Shown here: positions 8,676-18,857 of the stretch, one piece after another
Position numbering within the stretch: position 1 is the first letter of the stretch
Layout: each line of letters opens with the position of its first letter
Origin: Pectobacterium sp. PL152
GTDB lineage: Bacteria > Pseudomonadota > Gammaproteobacteria > Enterobacterales > Enterobacteriaceae
DNA length: 64,000 nt
NCBI GenBank assembly: GCA_021907015.1
Contig: CP091064.1
Coordinates: 2,604,001-2,668,000, forward strand
Direction of reading: 5' to 3'
Translations under genes and position numbers: made by a program
The notes under the pieces: generated by a model
Seen by the model: only the letters and a program-made list of their open reading frames with translations
The model's database searches: none
What the model was told of the DNA's origin: nothing

Positions 8676-10745
8676 ATGACTGACAAGACTTTTCTGGTGG
8701 AAATTGGCACGGAAGAGCTGCCGCCGAAGGCTCTCCGTAATCTGGCAGAATCCTTTGCCGCTAATTTCACGGCGGAGCTGGATGCCGCCAATCTGGCACA
8801 CGGTGAGGTGAGCTGGTTTGCTGCGCCGCGCCGTCTGGCGCTGAAAGTGGCACGCTTAAGCGCTTCTCAGCCCGATCGTGAAGTAGAAAAACGCGGTCCG
8901 GCGATTGCACAAGCATTTGATGCTGAAGGGAAACCCACCAAAGCGGCAGAAGGCTGGGCGCGTGGCTGTGGCATCACCGTTGAGCAAGCTGAGCGTTTGA
9001 CGACCGATAAAGGCGAGTGGCTGCTGTATCGCGCCCACGCGAAAGGCGAGCAGGCGCAGGCGCTGCTGGCTGGCATGGTAAGCACCGCATTATCGAAGCT
9101 GCCAATTCCAAAGCTGATGCGCTGGAGCGACAAAGAAACACAGTTTGTGCGCCCGGTACACACTGTAACCATGCTGCTGGATGAAGAACTGATCCCCGGT
9201 CAGGTATTGGGTATCCATTCTGCTCGTACTATTCGCGGTCATCGCTTTATGGGTGAAGCGGAATTTACGATCGATACTGCTGAACAGTATCCACAAATTC
9301 TGCTGGAGCGCGGTAAAGTCGTCGCCGACTACGATGCGCGTAAAGCGAAAATCAAAGCCGATGCCGAAGAAGCCGCTCGCAAGATTGGCGGCAACGCCGA
9401 TCTGAGCGACAGCCTGCTGGAAGAAGTCACCTCGCTGGTGGAATGGCCAGTGGTACTGACTGCGAAATTTGAAGAAAAATTCCTCGCGGTGCCGTCCGAA
9501 GCGCTGGTTTACACCATGAAAGGTGACCAGAAGTATTTCCCGGTTTACGACAACAGCGGCAATCTGCTGCCAAACTTCATCTTTGTTGCCAATATCGAAT
9601 CCAAAGATCCACAGCAGATTATTTCCGGTAACGAAAAAGTGGTGCGCCCGCGTCTGGCAGATGCTGAATTCTTCTTCAATACCGACCGCAAAAAGCGTCT
9701 GGAAGATCACCTGCCGCGTCTGGAAACCGTTTTGTTCCAGCAGCAGTTGGGTACGCTGCGCGACAAAACCGATCGCATTCAGGCGCTGGCTGGCTGGGTG
9801 GCTGGTCAGATTGGTGCTGATGTGAATCACGCGACGCGTGCGGGTCTGCTGTCCAAGTGTGACCTGATGACCAACATGGTGTTTGAATTCACCGACACGC
9901 AGGGCGTGATGGGGATGCACTATGCGCGTCATGATGGCGAAGCGGAAGATGTTGCCGTTGCGCTGAATGAGCAGTATCAGCCGCGCTTTGCAGGTGATGA
10001 ACTGCCTTCTTCTGCGGTTGCCTGTGCGCTGGCGATTGCCGACAAGATGGATACGCTGGCAGGCATTTTTGGCATTGGCCAACACCCGAAAGGCGACAAA
10101 GATCCGTTTGCGCTGCGTCGTGCCGCCCTCGGTGTGCTGCGCATCATCGTCGAAAAACGCCTGCCGCTGGATTTGCAGACGCTGGCCGAAGAAGCGGTGC
10201 GTTTGTATGGCGCCAAGCTGACTAACACCAACGTTGTGGATGACGTGATTGAGTTTATGCTCGGCCGTTTCCGCGCCTGGTATCAGGAAGAAGGTCACAG
10301 CGTGGATACCATTCAAGCGGTATTGGCGCGTCGTCCAACTCGTCCGGCAGATTTCGATGCCCGCGTGAAAGCCGTCAGCCACTTCCGTTCGCTGGATGCT
10401 GCAGCAGCGCTGGCCGCGGCTAACAAGCGTGTTTCCAACATTCTTGCGAAATCTACCGATACGCTGAACGAAAGCGTTAATGCAGCCGTATTGAAAGACG
10501 CCGCGGAAATTACGCTGGCAACGCACCTTGTCGTGCTGCGCGACAAGCTGACGCCACTGTTCGCTGAAGGCCGCTATCAGGAAGCGCTGGTTGAGCTGGC
10601 CTCACTGCGTGAACCTGTCGATGCATTCTTCGATCAGGTGATGGTCATGGCGGAAGATGAGCAGGTGCGTGTGAACCGCCTGACGCTGCTGAGCCAACTG
10701 CGTGAGCTGTTCTTGCAGGTAGCGGATATTTCCGTCCTGCAATAA
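8676..10745 (+). CDS. glyS: Glycine--tRNA ligase beta subunit
   Basis: This beta subunit (689 residues, the same length as in E. coli) binds and positions tRNA-Gly and completes the synthetase with GlyQ. The N-terminus [19 protein letters not shown] is diagnostic. A region resembling an HD domain (around [14 protein letters not shown]) and a C-terminal anticodon-binding domain follow. It is preceded by a weak AGAGGCAGCC and sits nine bases after glyQ. A strong intrinsic terminator follows. The reading frame is intact over 2 kb, unlike many genes further right in this window. Confidence 0.97.
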   Translation: MTDKTFLVEIGTEELPPKALRNLAESFAANFTAELDAANLAHGEVSWFAAPRRLALKVARLSASQPDREVEKRGPAIAQAFDAEGKPTKAAEGWARGCGITVEQAERLTTDKGEWLLYRAHAKGEQAQALLAGMVSTALSKLPIPKLMRWSDKETQFVRPVHTVTMLLDEELIPGQVLGIHSARTIRGHRFMGEAEFTIDTAEQYPQILLERGKVVADYDARKAKIKADAEEAARKIGGNADLSDSLLEEVTSLVEWPVVLTAKFEEKFLAVPSEALVYTMKGDQKYFPVYDNSGNLLPNFIFVANIESKDPQQIISGNEKVVRPRLADAEFFFNTDRKKRLEDHLPRLETVLFQQQLGTLRDKTDRIQALAGWVAGQIGADVNHATRAGLLSKCDLMTNMVFEFTDTQGVMGMHYARHDGEAEDVAVALNEQYQPRFAGDELPSSAVACALAIADKMDTLAGIFGIGQHPKGDKDPFALRRAALGVLRIIVEKRLPLDLQTLAEEAVRLYGAKLTNTNVVDDVIEFMLGRFRAWYQEEGHSVDTIQAVLARRPTRPADFDARVKAVSHFRSLDAAAALAAANKRVSNILAKSTDTLNESVNAAVLKDAAEITLATHLVVLRDKLTPLFAEGRYQEALVELASLREPVDAFFDQVMVMAEDEQVRVNRLTLLSQLRELFLQVADISVLQ

Positions 10746-10771
10746 CGGCGATAGCGTTACCGTCGTCTCAA

Positions 10772-10806
10772 CCCCCGAGTAGGTTCTCCTGTTCGGGGGT
10801 TTTTTC
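10772..10806 (+). terminator. Rho-independent terminator of glyQS
   Basis: The stem CCCCCGA/TCGGGGG is followed by TTTTTT, 27 bases after the glyS stop codon. Confidence 0.85.
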
Positions 10807-11026
10807 CGCGCTGTAAAACGTCCCGCCTCACCCCTGTAATCGCTCCGTGTATTTCGATACTTAAACAATGGCTATTCGTTGTCAGAGCAGGCCTTTTTCT
10901 GCACAGCCAGCCTGATTCGACTATGCTTATGTCGTAGAAAATCTTGTCATGGAAAATCCAACGTCAGCGTGTTTCTGTTTGAAGAGGACGCGACTGGCGG
11001 GGCAGTGAGCATAACAGGAGTAGGGC

Positions 11027-11743
11027 ATGAGAAGGCTGATGATGTACCGTTCACGCTGGCTGCTGCCAGTTCTGGTTATTCTAGCGGCATTGCAGTTGGC
11101 TGCCTGTGGTGACAGCGAGGCGGAGCAGCGGAAGGCATTCATTGCGTTCCTGCAAAGCGCGCAGTCGCAGCAGGATGGAACGCTGCCGACATTGACGGAA
11201 GAGCAAAAGAAGATTTTTGGCAATTTTGCCAACGATTACGCGATTTTAACCACCTTTTCTCAGCAGTTTAATCAAGCCGTATCCGGCAGTCTGACGCCGA
11301 TGCTGGGGCAAATTTCCCGCATTCGCGTCCCTAAAGACTATCTGACACAGCGTGATGGCCTGCGGCAATCTATCGGGGCAATGAACCTGCTGAGCCAGCA
11401 TGTGCAGGCGGCGAAAGTGCAGGCGGACAATGCTCACAGGACGTTAAAACAGCCTGAAGAAGTGCAGATACCCTATGAGCGGCTGTATGCACGCACGGTA
11501 ATACAGCCAACTAACGCGCTGTTGCCCGCCATTCCGAATGCGATTGCTTTCGCACAGAGCCTGACTCAGATCGGCGATTTCCTTCAGGCTCAGGGCGATC
11601 AGGCCGTGTTCAATGGTGCGTCTGTACAATTCCGTACGCCGCAGCAGGTGGCGCAATATAACGGCATGGTGGCGGCGTTACCCATGCAACAGCAGAATTT
11701 AATGAATGCGCTCAGAGGGGTAAGTGGCGTGAATTATCCCTAA
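11027..11743 (+). CDS. YiaF-like DUF3053 lipoprotein
   Basis: This 238-residue protein is predicted to be exported and lipid-anchored. After a basic start and a hydrophobic stretch the lipobox is LQLAACGDSE, with the modified Cys near residue 27. The rest (QRKAFIAFLQ, KIFGNFANDYAILTTFSQQ, RVPKDYLTQRDGLR) resembles E. coli YiaF, a DUF3053 protein with no established role. The ATG at 11027 is preceded by AACAGGAGTAGGGC. It is transcribed alone between the glyS terminator and the mtl promoter region. Confidence 0.85.
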   Translation: MRRLMMYRSRWLLPVLVILAALQLAACGDSEAEQRKAFIAFLQSAQSQQDGTLPTLTEEQKKIFGNFANDYAILTTFSQQFNQAVSGSLTPMLGQISRIRVPKDYLTQRDGLRQSIGAMNLLSQHVQAAKVQADNAHRTLKQPEEVQIPYERLYARTVIQPTNALLPAIPNAIAFAQSLTQIGDFLQAQGDQAVFNGASVQFRTPQQVAQYNGMVAALPMQQQNLMNALRGVSGVNYP

Positions 11744-11877
11744 TCGCGTCGTTTTCTCATGCTCTAGCGATGCGCTATTACGGATAGGTATTCTGGATAA
11801 GAGGGCGAGAGCAGGCGAGAGAGTAAAAATAAAGCCGATTGTCGTCACATAAATAAAACAAATACGGGTCATTAAAA

Positions 11878-11893
11878 TGTGATGTGAATCACA
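11878..11893. promoter_or_regulatory. CRP-binding site 1 of the mannitol operon
   Basis: TGTGATGTGAATCACA is a perfect TGTGA-N6-TCACA match, 380 bases upstream of mtlA. The 530-base gap 11744-12272 holds three such sites and no gene. E. coli mtlA likewise has multiple CRP sites. Confidence 0.8.
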
Positions 11894-11950
11894 TATAAAG
11901 GGCTGTGTTTGCCTGGGAATCGGTTTAGTTTTTCATTTTTAACGGTTTTT

Positions 11951-11966
11951 TGTGAAGTAAATCACC
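11951..11966. promoter_or_regulatory. CRP-binding site 2 of the mannitol operon
   Basis: TGTGAAGTAAATCACC matches 9 of 10 conserved positions of the CRP pattern. It is centred 73 bases from site 1, seven helical turns. Confidence 0.7.
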
Positions 11967-11994
11967 TATTTGTATCGTTGATGTAGGGTGGTTG

Positions 11995-12010
11995 TGTGAT
12001 TTTTGTCACG
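11995..12010. promoter_or_regulatory. CRP-binding site 3 of the mannitol operon
   Basis: TGTGATTTTTGTCACG matches 9 of 10 conserved positions. It is the site nearest to mtlA, centred 44 bases from site 2, about four helical turns. Confidence 0.7.
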
Positions 12011-12272
12011 TTCCTGCCATGGAGTTGCGGTATGAAAACAGCGTGTTAGAGTCCGCGCTGCATACAGTAATACTGACGGAAGCAATCGGTGTTTTGATTA
12101 CCGATATGCCTATAACAGCCGAGGTTTGGGTCACTGCTGATATCTCGGTAAAAAATAAGGCTGTCGGTCGTTGTTGCTAACCATCGCTGCAACTAACACA
12201 TATTGCCACGCCGTCTCACGATAATTACCACGCGCTCTTATTGTCAGCGCGTTTCAATAGGGGTGTGTTTTT

Positions 12273-14180
12273 ATGCTTTCACCAGATATTAAGATCAAAG
12301 TGCAAAACTTTGGTCGCTTCCTCAGTAATATGGTCATGCCCAATATTGGCGCTTTTATCGCCTGGGGTATTATTACCGCGCTGTTTATCCCTACTGGCTG
12401 GTTCCCCAATGCAACATTGGCGAAGCTCGTCGGTCCGATGATTACCTATTTGCTGCCATTGCTGATTGGTTATACCGGCGGACGTCTGGTATTCGGTGAG
12501 CGTGGCGGCGTGGTCGGTGCGATTACGACGATGGGTGTGATCGTCGGGACCGATATCCCGATGTTCCTCGGCGCGATGATCGTCGGCCCGTTGGGTGGCT
12601 GGGCGATCAAACGTTTTGACCGTATGGTCGACGGTAAAATCAAGAGCGGCTTTGAAATGCTGGTCAACAACTTCTCTGCCGGTATTATCGGTATGTTGTT
12701 GGCAATTCTGTCATTTTTGGCAATTGGTCCGCTGGTTGAAGTCTTCTCTCAGGTGCTGGCTTCCGGCGTTAACCTGATGGTACAGAACAACCTACTGCCG
12801 TTTACGTCCATCTTCGTTGAACCCGCGAAAATTCTGTTCCTGAACAACGCGATTAACCACGGTATCTTCTCACCGCTGGGCATTCAGCAGGCAACGGAAA
12901 CCGGCAAATCTATTTTCTTCCTGATCGAAGCGAACCCAGGCCCAGGTATGGGCGTGCTGATGGCGTATATGTTCTTCGGTCGTGGTAACGCGAAAGAGTC
13001 TGCGCCGGGTGCGGCGATTATCCACTTCCTGGGCGGGATTCACGAAATCTACTTCCCTTATGTCCTGATGAATCCGCGTCTGATTATCGCGGTGATTCTG
13101 GGCGGGATGACCGGCGTGTTTACGCTGAGCGTACTGGGCGGCGGTTTGGTTTCTCCTGCGTCTCCGGGCTCTATTCTGGCAGTGCTGGCGATGACGCCAA
13201 AAGGTGCTTACTTCGCTAACCTTGCGGCCATTGCGGCAGCCTTCGCGGTGTCCTTCATCGTGTCGGCGATTCTGCTGAAAAGCACCAAGCAAAAAGAAGA
13301 AGACCTGGGTGACGCGACGCGCCGCGTACAGGAAATGAAAGCGTCCGCGAAAGGTACGGCGACGAGCGCTGGCGTCAGCGGCGATATGAGCACCGTGCGT
13401 AAAATCATCGTAGCCTGTGACGCCGGTATGGGCTCGAGCGCGATGGGTGCTGGCGTGCTGCGCAAGAAAGTGCAGGATGCCGGGCTGACCAACATTTCGG
13501 TGACCAATAGCGCGATCAATAGTCTGCCGGACGATGTCGATCTGGTGATTACGCACCGTGACCTGACCGAGCGCGCGATGCGTCATGCGCCGCAGGCACA
13601 GCACATTTCGCTGACCAACTTCCTTGATAGCGGTCTGTATAGCGATCTGGCGGCGCGTCTGGTCGCTGCACAGGGTGCCGCGAAGCCTGAAACCGTCGCA
13701 ACGGCTGCACCTGCTGTAGCCGATACGCAGACAAACCTGTTCCAACTGGGCGCAGGCAATGTGTTCCTGAATCAGCATGCGACACACAAAGAGCAGGCAA
13801 TCCGTTTCGCCGGTGAGCAACTGGTGAAAGGTGGCTACGTCGAGCCTGAGTATGTTGAAGCGATGCTGGAACGCGAAAAGCTGACCTCTACCTATCTGGG
13901 TGAGTCGATCGCCGTGCCGCACGGTACAATTGAAGCGAAAGATCGCGTGCTGAAAACGGGCGTGGTTTTCTGCCAATACCCTGAAGGGGTGCGCTTTGGC
14001 GATGAAGAAGATGAAGTTGCACGTCTGGTTATCGGTATCGCTGCCCGTAACAACGAACACATTCAGGTCATCACCAGCCTGACCAACGCACTGGATGATG
14101 ACGCTGTCATTGAACGTCTGGCGCACACGCAGGATGTTCAGGAAGTACTCGACTTACTCTCCGGTAAAAAGAGTGCCTAA
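12273..14180 (+). CDS. mtlA: PTS mannitol transporter subunit IICBA
   Basis: This inner-membrane protein imports mannitol and phosphorylates it to mannitol-1-phosphate. It has 635 residues (E. coli 637) with three fused domains: the membrane IIC channel (about 1-340), the IIB domain with phosphocysteine in VACDAGMGSSAMG near residue 382, and the IIA domain with phosphohistidine in ESIAVPHGTIEAKD near residue 551. The start MLSPDIKIKVQNFGRFLSN at 12273 follows AGGGGTG. It heads mtlADR, behind three CRP sites and followed by a hairpin terminator before mtlD. Confidence 0.97.
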   Translation: MLSPDIKIKVQNFGRFLSNMVMPNIGAFIAWGIITALFIPTGWFPNATLAKLVGPMITYLLPLLIGYTGGRLVFGERGGVVGAITTMGVIVGTDIPMFLGAMIVGPLGGWAIKRFDRMVDGKIKSGFEMLVNNFSAGIIGMLLAILSFLAIGPLVEVFSQVLASGVNLMVQNNLLPFTSIFVEPAKILFLNNAINHGIFSPLGIQQATETGKSIFFLIEANPGPGMGVLMAYMFFGRGNAKESAPGAAIIHFLGGIHEIYFPYVLMNPRLIIAVILGGMTGVFTLSVLGGGLVSPASPGSILAVLAMTPKGAYFANLAAIAAAFAVSFIVSAILLKSTKQKEEDLGDATRRVQEMKASAKGTATSAGVSGDMSTVRKIIVACDAGMGSSAMGAGVLRKKVQDAGLTNISVTNSAINSLPDDVDLVITHRDLTERAMRHAPQAQHISLTNFLDSGLYSDLAARLVAAQGAAKPETVATAAPAVADTQTNLFQLGAGNVFLNQHATHKEQAIRFAGEQLVKGGYVEPEYVEAMLEREKLTSTYLGESIAVPHGTIEAKDRVLKTGVVFCQYPEGVRFGDEEDEVARLVIGIAARNNEHIQVITSLTNALDDDAVIERLAHTQDVQEVLDLLSGKKSA

Positions 14181-14194
14181 TTGATGTGGCTAGT

Positions 14195-14217
14195 GCCGCC
14201 TTCGGGCGGCCTCTTTT
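14195..14217 (+). terminator. Hairpin with U-tract between mtlA and mtlD
   Basis: The stem GCCGCC/GGCGGC with a TTCG tetraloop is followed by CTCTTTTT. It would reduce read-through from mtlA into mtlD, setting their expression ratio. Confidence 0.75.
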
Positions 14218-14241
14218 TATGTCTTTTTAAGGTTATGTCTC

Positions 14242-15390
14242 ATGAAAGCATTACATTTTGGCGCGGGTAATATTGGCCGTGGATTTATTGGGAAATTGTT
14301 GGCGGATGCCAACGTCGAACTGACATTTGCTGACGTCAATCAGCCGCTGTTGGATGCCCTGAACAGCCGTAAAAGCTATACGGTGCGGATTGTGGGCGAT
14401 AACACACGCCTTGATACCGTGAGCAACGTGAGTGCCGTTCACAGCGGCAGTCAGGATGCCGTCGCGCTGATTGCCGCAGCCGATCTGGTGACCACTGCTG
14501 TCGGGCCGCAGATTCTGGAAAAAATCGCCGGAGCTATCGCTCAGGGGCTGGTTAAGCGTCATAACGATGGCAATACCCGGCCGTTGAACATTATTGCCTG
14601 TGAAAATATGGTGCGCGGCACCAGCCAGTTAAAACAGCATGTGTTGAAACTGCTGCCGGAAGGCCATCAGGAATGGGTTGTCGAGCATGTGGGATTTGTC
14701 GATTCTGCGGTGGATCGTATCGTTCCCCCTTCCGAAGCGGGCAGTGATGATGTGCTGGCGGTGACGGTAGAAACCTTCAGCGAATGGATCGTCGATAAAA
14801 CCCAGTTCTGCGGTGAGCCGCCAGCGATTCCTGGTATGGAACTGACCGACAACCTGATGGCATTTGTCGAGCGTAAGCTGTTCACACTGAACACGGGTCA
14901 TGCGATTACGGCCTACCTCGGCCAGCAGGCGCGGCACCAAACGATTCGCGATGCGATTCTTGACCCGAAAGTCAGAGCCGTAGTCAAAGGCGCAATGGAA
15001 GAGAGTGGTGCGGTGCTCATCAAGCGCTACGGTTTTGATGCGGATAAGCACGCCGCCTATATCAATAAGATTCTTAGCCGCTTTGAAAACCCCCATCTGC
15101 ATGATGATGTGGAGCGCGTTGGCCGTCAGCCGCTGCGTAAACTGAGCGCGGGCGACCGTCTGATCAAACCGCTGCTGGGAACGCTGGAGTACCATTTGCC
15201 GCATGACAACCTGATTACCGGTATTGCCGCCGCGATGCATTATCGCAGCGAACAGGATCCGCAGGCGCTGGAACTGGCCGAGTTGCTCCGCGCACAGGGG
15301 CCGCAGGCGGCGCTGGCACAGATTTCTGGTCTGGATGCTGACAGCGAGGTTGTCGCGCAAGCAGTGAATGTGTATAACGCCATGCAGTAA
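14242..15390 (+). CDS. mtlD: Mannitol-1-phosphate 5-dehydrogenase
   Basis: This cytoplasmic enzyme oxidises mannitol-1-phosphate to fructose-6-phosphate with NAD+, linking MtlA to glycolysis. It has 382 residues, the same as E. coli. The N-terminal dinucleotide-binding motif is [12 protein letters not shown] (residues 6-17). The catalytic region [19 protein letters not shown] near residue 210 contains the conserved Lys and Asn/His residues of the polyol dehydrogenase family. The ATG follows AAGGTTATGTCTC. It sits 61 bases after mtlA, beyond the hairpin. Confidence 0.97.
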   Translation: MKALHFGAGNIGRGFIGKLLADANVELTFADVNQPLLDALNSRKSYTVRIVGDNTRLDTVSNVSAVHSGSQDAVALIAAADLVTTAVGPQILEKIAGAIAQGLVKRHNDGNTRPLNIIACENMVRGTSQLKQHVLKLLPEGHQEWVVEHVGFVDSAVDRIVPPSEAGSDDVLAVTVETFSEWIVDKTQFCGEPPAIPGMELTDNLMAFVERKLFTLNTGHAITAYLGQQARHQTIRDAILDPKVRAVVKGAMEESGAVLIKRYGFDADKHAAYINKILSRFENPHLHDDVERVGRQPLRKLSAGDRLIKPLLGTLEYHLPHDNLITGIAAAMHYRSEQDPQALELAELLRAQGPQAALAQISGLDADSEVVAQAVNVYNAMQ

Positions 15391-15533
15391 TCGGCGCGTC
15401 TCGTCACCGGTCTTTTCGACACGGTGTAAAAGGTATAGGCGACGTCGGGGATGGGATGTCGCCACACCTGCCGGTAAGCATGCTACCGAGATGGGGTATG
15501 CTGTGTGCGGGGTTAAAGGGTCGAGAAGTGACG

Positions 15534-16064
15534 ATGGAAGAAACACAGGCGTTTGAAAACCGGGTTCTGGAAGCGCTGAACTCAGGGAAGACCGTGCGCG
15601 ATTTTATGCTTTGTGCCGTTGAATTGCTGGCTGAAGCGGTCAGTATCCTGATGTTGCAGGTGTTCCGTAAAGACGACTATGCGGTGAAATATGCCGTTGA
15701 ACCCTTGATGACGGGAACGGGCCCACTGGGCGACCTGTCTGTGCGCCTGAAACTGATTTATGGTCTGGGGATGATCAGCCGTAAAGAGTACGAAGATGCA
15801 GAACTGTTAATGGCGCTGGGTGAAGAGCTGACGCATGACGATCGGCATTATCGTTTTACCGACGATGAAATTCTGGGGCCCATCGGCGAACTGCACTGCG
15901 TTACGGCGCTGCCCGCAGAGCCAGCTTTGCCGCAGGGAGCCGACGCCGCCGATCCGCTTCTGGTGAACATGCAGCAGCAGCGCTATCAGCAGATGGTGCG
16001 TTCCACGCTAGTGTTATCTCTAACTACTCTGATTGCGCAAATTAGCCTGAAAAAGGCGTTTTAA
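15534..16064 (+). CDS. mtlR: Mannitol operon repressor
   Basis: MtlR represses mtl expression in enterobacteria by a mechanism that does not use a classical HTH motif. The 176-residue protein contains the signature [23 protein letters not shown] segment (here [19 protein letters not shown]), [20 protein letters not shown] and [16 protein letters not shown] placed the start at METTQ-like [13 protein letters not shown] (15534), as conserved in relatives. In-frame ATGs at 15456, 15480 and 15498 would add an N-terminus that I do not recognise, although E. coli MtlR also has a short variable extension. The Shine-Dalgarno is weak at all of them. Confidence 0.9.
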   Translation: MEETQAFENRVLEALNSGKTVRDFMLCAVELLAEAVSILMLQVFRKDDYAVKYAVEPLMTGTGPLGDLSVRLKLIYGLGMISRKEYEDAELLMALGEELTHDDRHYRFTDDEILGPIGELHCVTALPAEPALPQGADAADPLLVNMQQQRYQQMVRSTLVLSLTTLIAQISLKKAF

Positions 16065-16155
16065 CCCTATTCCTCGGTATCACGTCACTGCGTCAGCCAA
16101 GAGTATAGTGTATGCTGTGCTCCGCATTATTCTCCCGTTATACAGGTTATCTTTT

Positions 16156-16518
16156 ATGAAAGAGCAGGAAAAAGCAGAGATTAAACGCCTTAGCGACCAA
16201 TTGGATAAGCTGACGCGTAAGCAGGCCACGCTGCTGGCACAAGGTGATGCCGAAGCTATCGCCCTCAATATGGAAGCGCGTGAGAAGCTAACGGCCGAAA
16301 TTGAGCGCCTGCGTAACGTGAGAGAACAGAAACTCAGCAAAGAAGCGCAGAAACTGGCGAAGCTGCCTTTCAGCCGTGCGATTACTGAAAAAGAGCAGGC
16401 TGATATGGGGACGTTGAAGAAAAGCGTTCGCGGTTTGGTAGTGGTACATCCGATGACCGCACTGGGGCGCGAAATGGGCTTAACAGAGATGACGGGCTAC
16501 GCATCGAAACCGTTCTGA
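16156..16518 (+). CDS. yibL: YibL family ribosome-associated protein
   Basis: This 120-residue, highly charged and largely helical protein is a homologue of E. coli YibL, which co-purifies with ribosomes; its precise role is unknown. Coiled-coil character is obvious ([38 protein letters not shown]), followed by the conserved tail [19 protein letters not shown]. It follows mtlR as in E. coli and ends at its own intrinsic terminator. Confidence 0.93.
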   Translation: MKEQEKAEIKRLSDQLDKLTRKQATLLAQGDAEAIALNMEAREKLTAEIERLRNVREQKLSKEAQKLAKLPFSRAITEKEQADMGTLKKSVRGLVVVHPMTALGREMGLTEMTGYASKPF

Positions 16519-16582
16519 GGTTTGTTTCTCTGCGCCGACAGACGCTGATGATGTACGTGTTGGCGTGATGGATTTGTTGATG

Positions 16583-16614
16583 AAGCCCCTGTTTAACAGG
16601 GGCTTTGTTGTTTC
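16583..16614 (+). terminator. Rho-independent terminator after yibL
   Basis: The stem AAGCCCCTG/CAGGGGCTT with a TTTAA loop is followed by TGTTGTTT. It lies between convergent yibL and a chemoreceptor gene. Confidence 0.8.
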
Positions 16615-16635
16615 TGGTACGTCGCTGTTTTGATA

Positions 16636-18528
16636 TTAGCGCGGTGCGTGCAGACGATGCGTTGGGTTGGTAAATGCGATACTGGCAGGTGTCTCATCGT
16701 GCTGTGTGTTGGCCAGACGGAAGACGGAAACCGCCTGCTTCAGCAGTCGTGCCTGTTCTTCCAGCGAGTCGGCGGCGGCAGAGGATTGTTCAACCAGCGC
16801 GGCGTTCTGCTGCGTGGTGCTGTCCATCTCAACAATCGCCTGGCTAACCTGGCTGATGCCCCGGCTTTGCTCATCCGATGCAGTGGCAATTTCACCCATG
16901 ATGTCATGCACCTGTGTGATCGAGGTGACGATATCATTCATCGTTTTGCCCGCGTTGCCGACCAGCGTTGCACCGTGCGATACCTGATGAACCGATTCAG
17001 AGATCAAGCCTTCGATTTCCTTCGCGGCCTGAGAGCTGCGCTGTGCCAGATTGCGGACTTCGCTGGCAACCACGGCAAAGCCACGGCCTTGTTCACCGGC
17101 GCGAGCGGCTTCCACCGCGGCGTTCAATGCCAGAATGTTGGTCTGGAAGGCGATGCTGTTAATGACGGACGTGATTTCCGCGATACGTTTAGAGCTGTTT
17201 TCAATCGCGGTCATGGTTTGCACCACGTTATTCACCTGCTCGCCACCCTGTTTGGCCGTTTGGGAAGCGCTGATTGCCAGTTTGTTGGCGTGGTGCGCGT
17301 TATCCGCGTTTTGCTTAACTGTCGCGGTGAGCTGTTCCATGCTGGCGGCGGTTTGCTCAACGGCGGCGGCCTGTTGCTCGGTACGTGATGACAGATCCGT
17401 ATTGCCCGCGACGATCTCGCTGGAGGCGTTAGAAATCTGGCTGACGCCGACGCGAATGTCGTCGATCATATTGTGCAGGTTGTCATTCATTTTCGACATC
17501 GCACTCATCAACTGACCCAGCTCATCTTTACGCGTCGTGTTGATGGACATGGTGAGGTCGCCTGTCGCGATTTTTTCAGCCATGTTCAATGTGTTGCCCA
17601 ACGGTGTGGTGATCTGACGTGAAATGAACCAGGAAATCAGCAGGCCAAGCAGCAGTGTAATTAGCGCCGCGATGCTCATTTGCAGCGTGGCGCTGTGAAT
17701 ATCTTCCTGTGAGGCTGCCAGCTGATCGCTAAGCAGGGATTTCACCACGCTGTTCAATTGGTCGGCAACGCTCCGCATTTGTGCTGCCTGCGCCATCTCT
17801 TCCTGATAGGCTGGCATGTAAGCAAGAACCTGCTCTTCATAGTTGTTCATGATTGTCAGAACGGGTGTCAACGTTTCACGTTGTTCGGCAGACAGACTCT
17901 GATACAGGAAGGTCAATGACGTTTGTGCCGCGTTGATGGCATCCGTCAGTTTTTCTTCGGATTCTTTATTGGTAGAAAGTAATAAACCACGAACGTGGTA
18001 GCGGACGGCAATCAGTTTTTGGTTCAGATCGGAAAGTAATAGCTGTAGGTTTGTGCTGTTGTTGTCTGTCTTTAATTGATCGTTGAGATCTTGTAGGGGT
18101 TTTTCCGTGGTTGAAATATTCCAGCTTTTTCTAACGGCATCCTTTTTGCTAACGGCATTAATATAATTGTTTTGTTTTTCCTGATAGCTGGTAATTAATG
18201 TAGGGATATTAGCTATTTTCTTGGCGTCGCTTTCAGGCCAGTGAAATTCTTTTGCCTTTTCAGCGAGTTTGCTGACATTGGCAATATGCTCAATGTTCCT
18301 TTTTATATCATCTGGGTTATAAGTGGTGCCGTATAATGCGCGGTAATATTTAGCCTGGTTAATTTCATCATTGATATTGTTGCTTAAATTAACTTTATCA
18401 ATACTGTCTTTCAGCGAGCTAATATGCATAATGCCCGCACCGGCAATCACCATGGTCATCAGCAGAATCAGGAAAAAGCCTAATCCTAATTTTTTACCGA
18501 CTTTTAGATTGTCAAAATTCATAGCCAT
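16636..18528 (-). CDS. Methyl-accepting chemotaxis protein without CheR-tether tail
   Basis: This is a second chemoreceptor of about 630 residues. TM1 is at about 12-34 (LGLGFFLILLMTMVIAGAG), followed by a helical periplasmic sensor, TM2 near residue 280 (ALITLLLGLLISWFISR), HAMP, and the signalling domain with the conserved tip [19 protein letters not shown]. The C-terminus (THRLHAPR) has no NWETF-like pentapeptide, unlike the receptor at 3.5-5.5 kb. Possible starts are GTG 18531, ATG 18528 and ATG 18522; GGTGGGA lies just upstream. The ligand is unknown. The sensor half uses AT-rich codons compared with the signalling half. Confidence 0.88.
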   Translation of the reverse strand: MAMNFDNLKVGKKLGLGFFLILLMTMVIAGAGIMHISSLKDSIDKVNLSNNINDEINQAKYYRALYGTTYNPDDIKRNIEHIANVSKLAEKAKEFHWPESDAKKIANIPTLITSYQEKQNNYINAVSKKDAVRKSWNISTTEKPLQDLNDQLKTDNNSTNLQLLLSDLNQKLIAVRYHVRGLLLSTNKESEEKLTDAINAAQTSLTFLYQSLSAEQRETLTPVLTIMNNYEEQVLAYMPAYQEEMAQAAQMRSVADQLNSVVKSLLSDQLAASQEDIHSATLQMSIAALITLLLGLLISWFISRQITTPLGNTLNMAEKIATGDLTMSINTTRKDELGQLMSAMSKMNDNLHNMIDDIRVGVSQISNASSEIVAGNTDLSSRTEQQAAAVEQTAASMEQLTATVKQNADNAHHANKLAISASQTAKQGGEQVNNVVQTMTAIENSSKRIAEITSVINSIAFQTNILALNAAVEAARAGEQGRGFAVVASEVRNLAQRSSQAAKEIEGLISESVHQVSHGATLVGNAGKTMNDIVTSITQVHDIMGEIATASDEQSRGISQVSQAIVEMDSTTQQNAALVEQSSAAADSLEEQARLLKQAVSVFRLANTQHDETPASIAFTNPTHRLHAPR

Positions 18529-18751
18529 CACATCCCACCACTATATCTTATTGAGTCAAATTCACTATCCTGATGCACACTTGATTAGCGGTGCTAGCAT
18601 CTCGGATTACCGCTTGCCAAGCCTATTTTTGCAAAACAACATGATAAAAACCCGCAGTAGATATCGGCACGTTACTCTGGAACTTTACGCGCCAGTCAGC
18701 GGCGGCCTGTCGGGCGAGGGTCAATGATGAACCAAATAGTGCCAACGTGCA

Positions 18752-18775
18752 TGCGGTTTGAAGTATGACGGATAT
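18752..18775 (-). repeat. Remnant end of the TATACCC repeat, downstream of sodA
   Basis: Read on the minus strand this is close to the left terminus of the repeat at 20570-20914 (TATACCCGTCATACTTCAAG), here with a few substitutions. It lies in the 329-base gap between the chemoreceptor and sodA; the rest of that gap holds only the sodA terminator. Confidence 0.55.
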
Positions 18776-18780
18776 AAAAA

Positions 18781-18816
18781 AACTGGAATAACAGGCTGTT
18801 ATTCCAGTTTCTATTC
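18781..18816. terminator. Intrinsic terminator of sodA (possibly bidirectional)
   Basis: The 13-bp perfect stem AACTGGAATAACA/TGTTATTCCAGTT with a GGC loop is flanked by an A-run on the left, which is the U-tract for minus-strand sodA. Confidence 0.85.
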
Positions 18817-18857
18817 AAACGCAGAAGGCGCCTGATGGGATCAGGCATTCAACGGTT

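Noticed and set aside
9090-10526. A 478-codon open frame on the minus strand opposite glyS
   Set aside because: It is the antisense shadow of the conserved glyS gene, low in recognisable motifs and rich in His/Gln/Arg as expected for a mirror frame.
12870-14126. A 418-codon open frame on the minus strand opposite mtlA
   Set aside because: Shadow of mtlA; composition is typical of antisense translation and no start signal is present.
14629-15546. A 305-codon open frame opposite mtlD
   Set aside because: Antisense of a well-conserved dehydrogenase with no recognisable motif.
16630-17388. A 252-codon plus-strand open frame within the second chemoreceptor gene
   Set aside because: It mirrors the conserved signalling domain of the receptor on the other strand.
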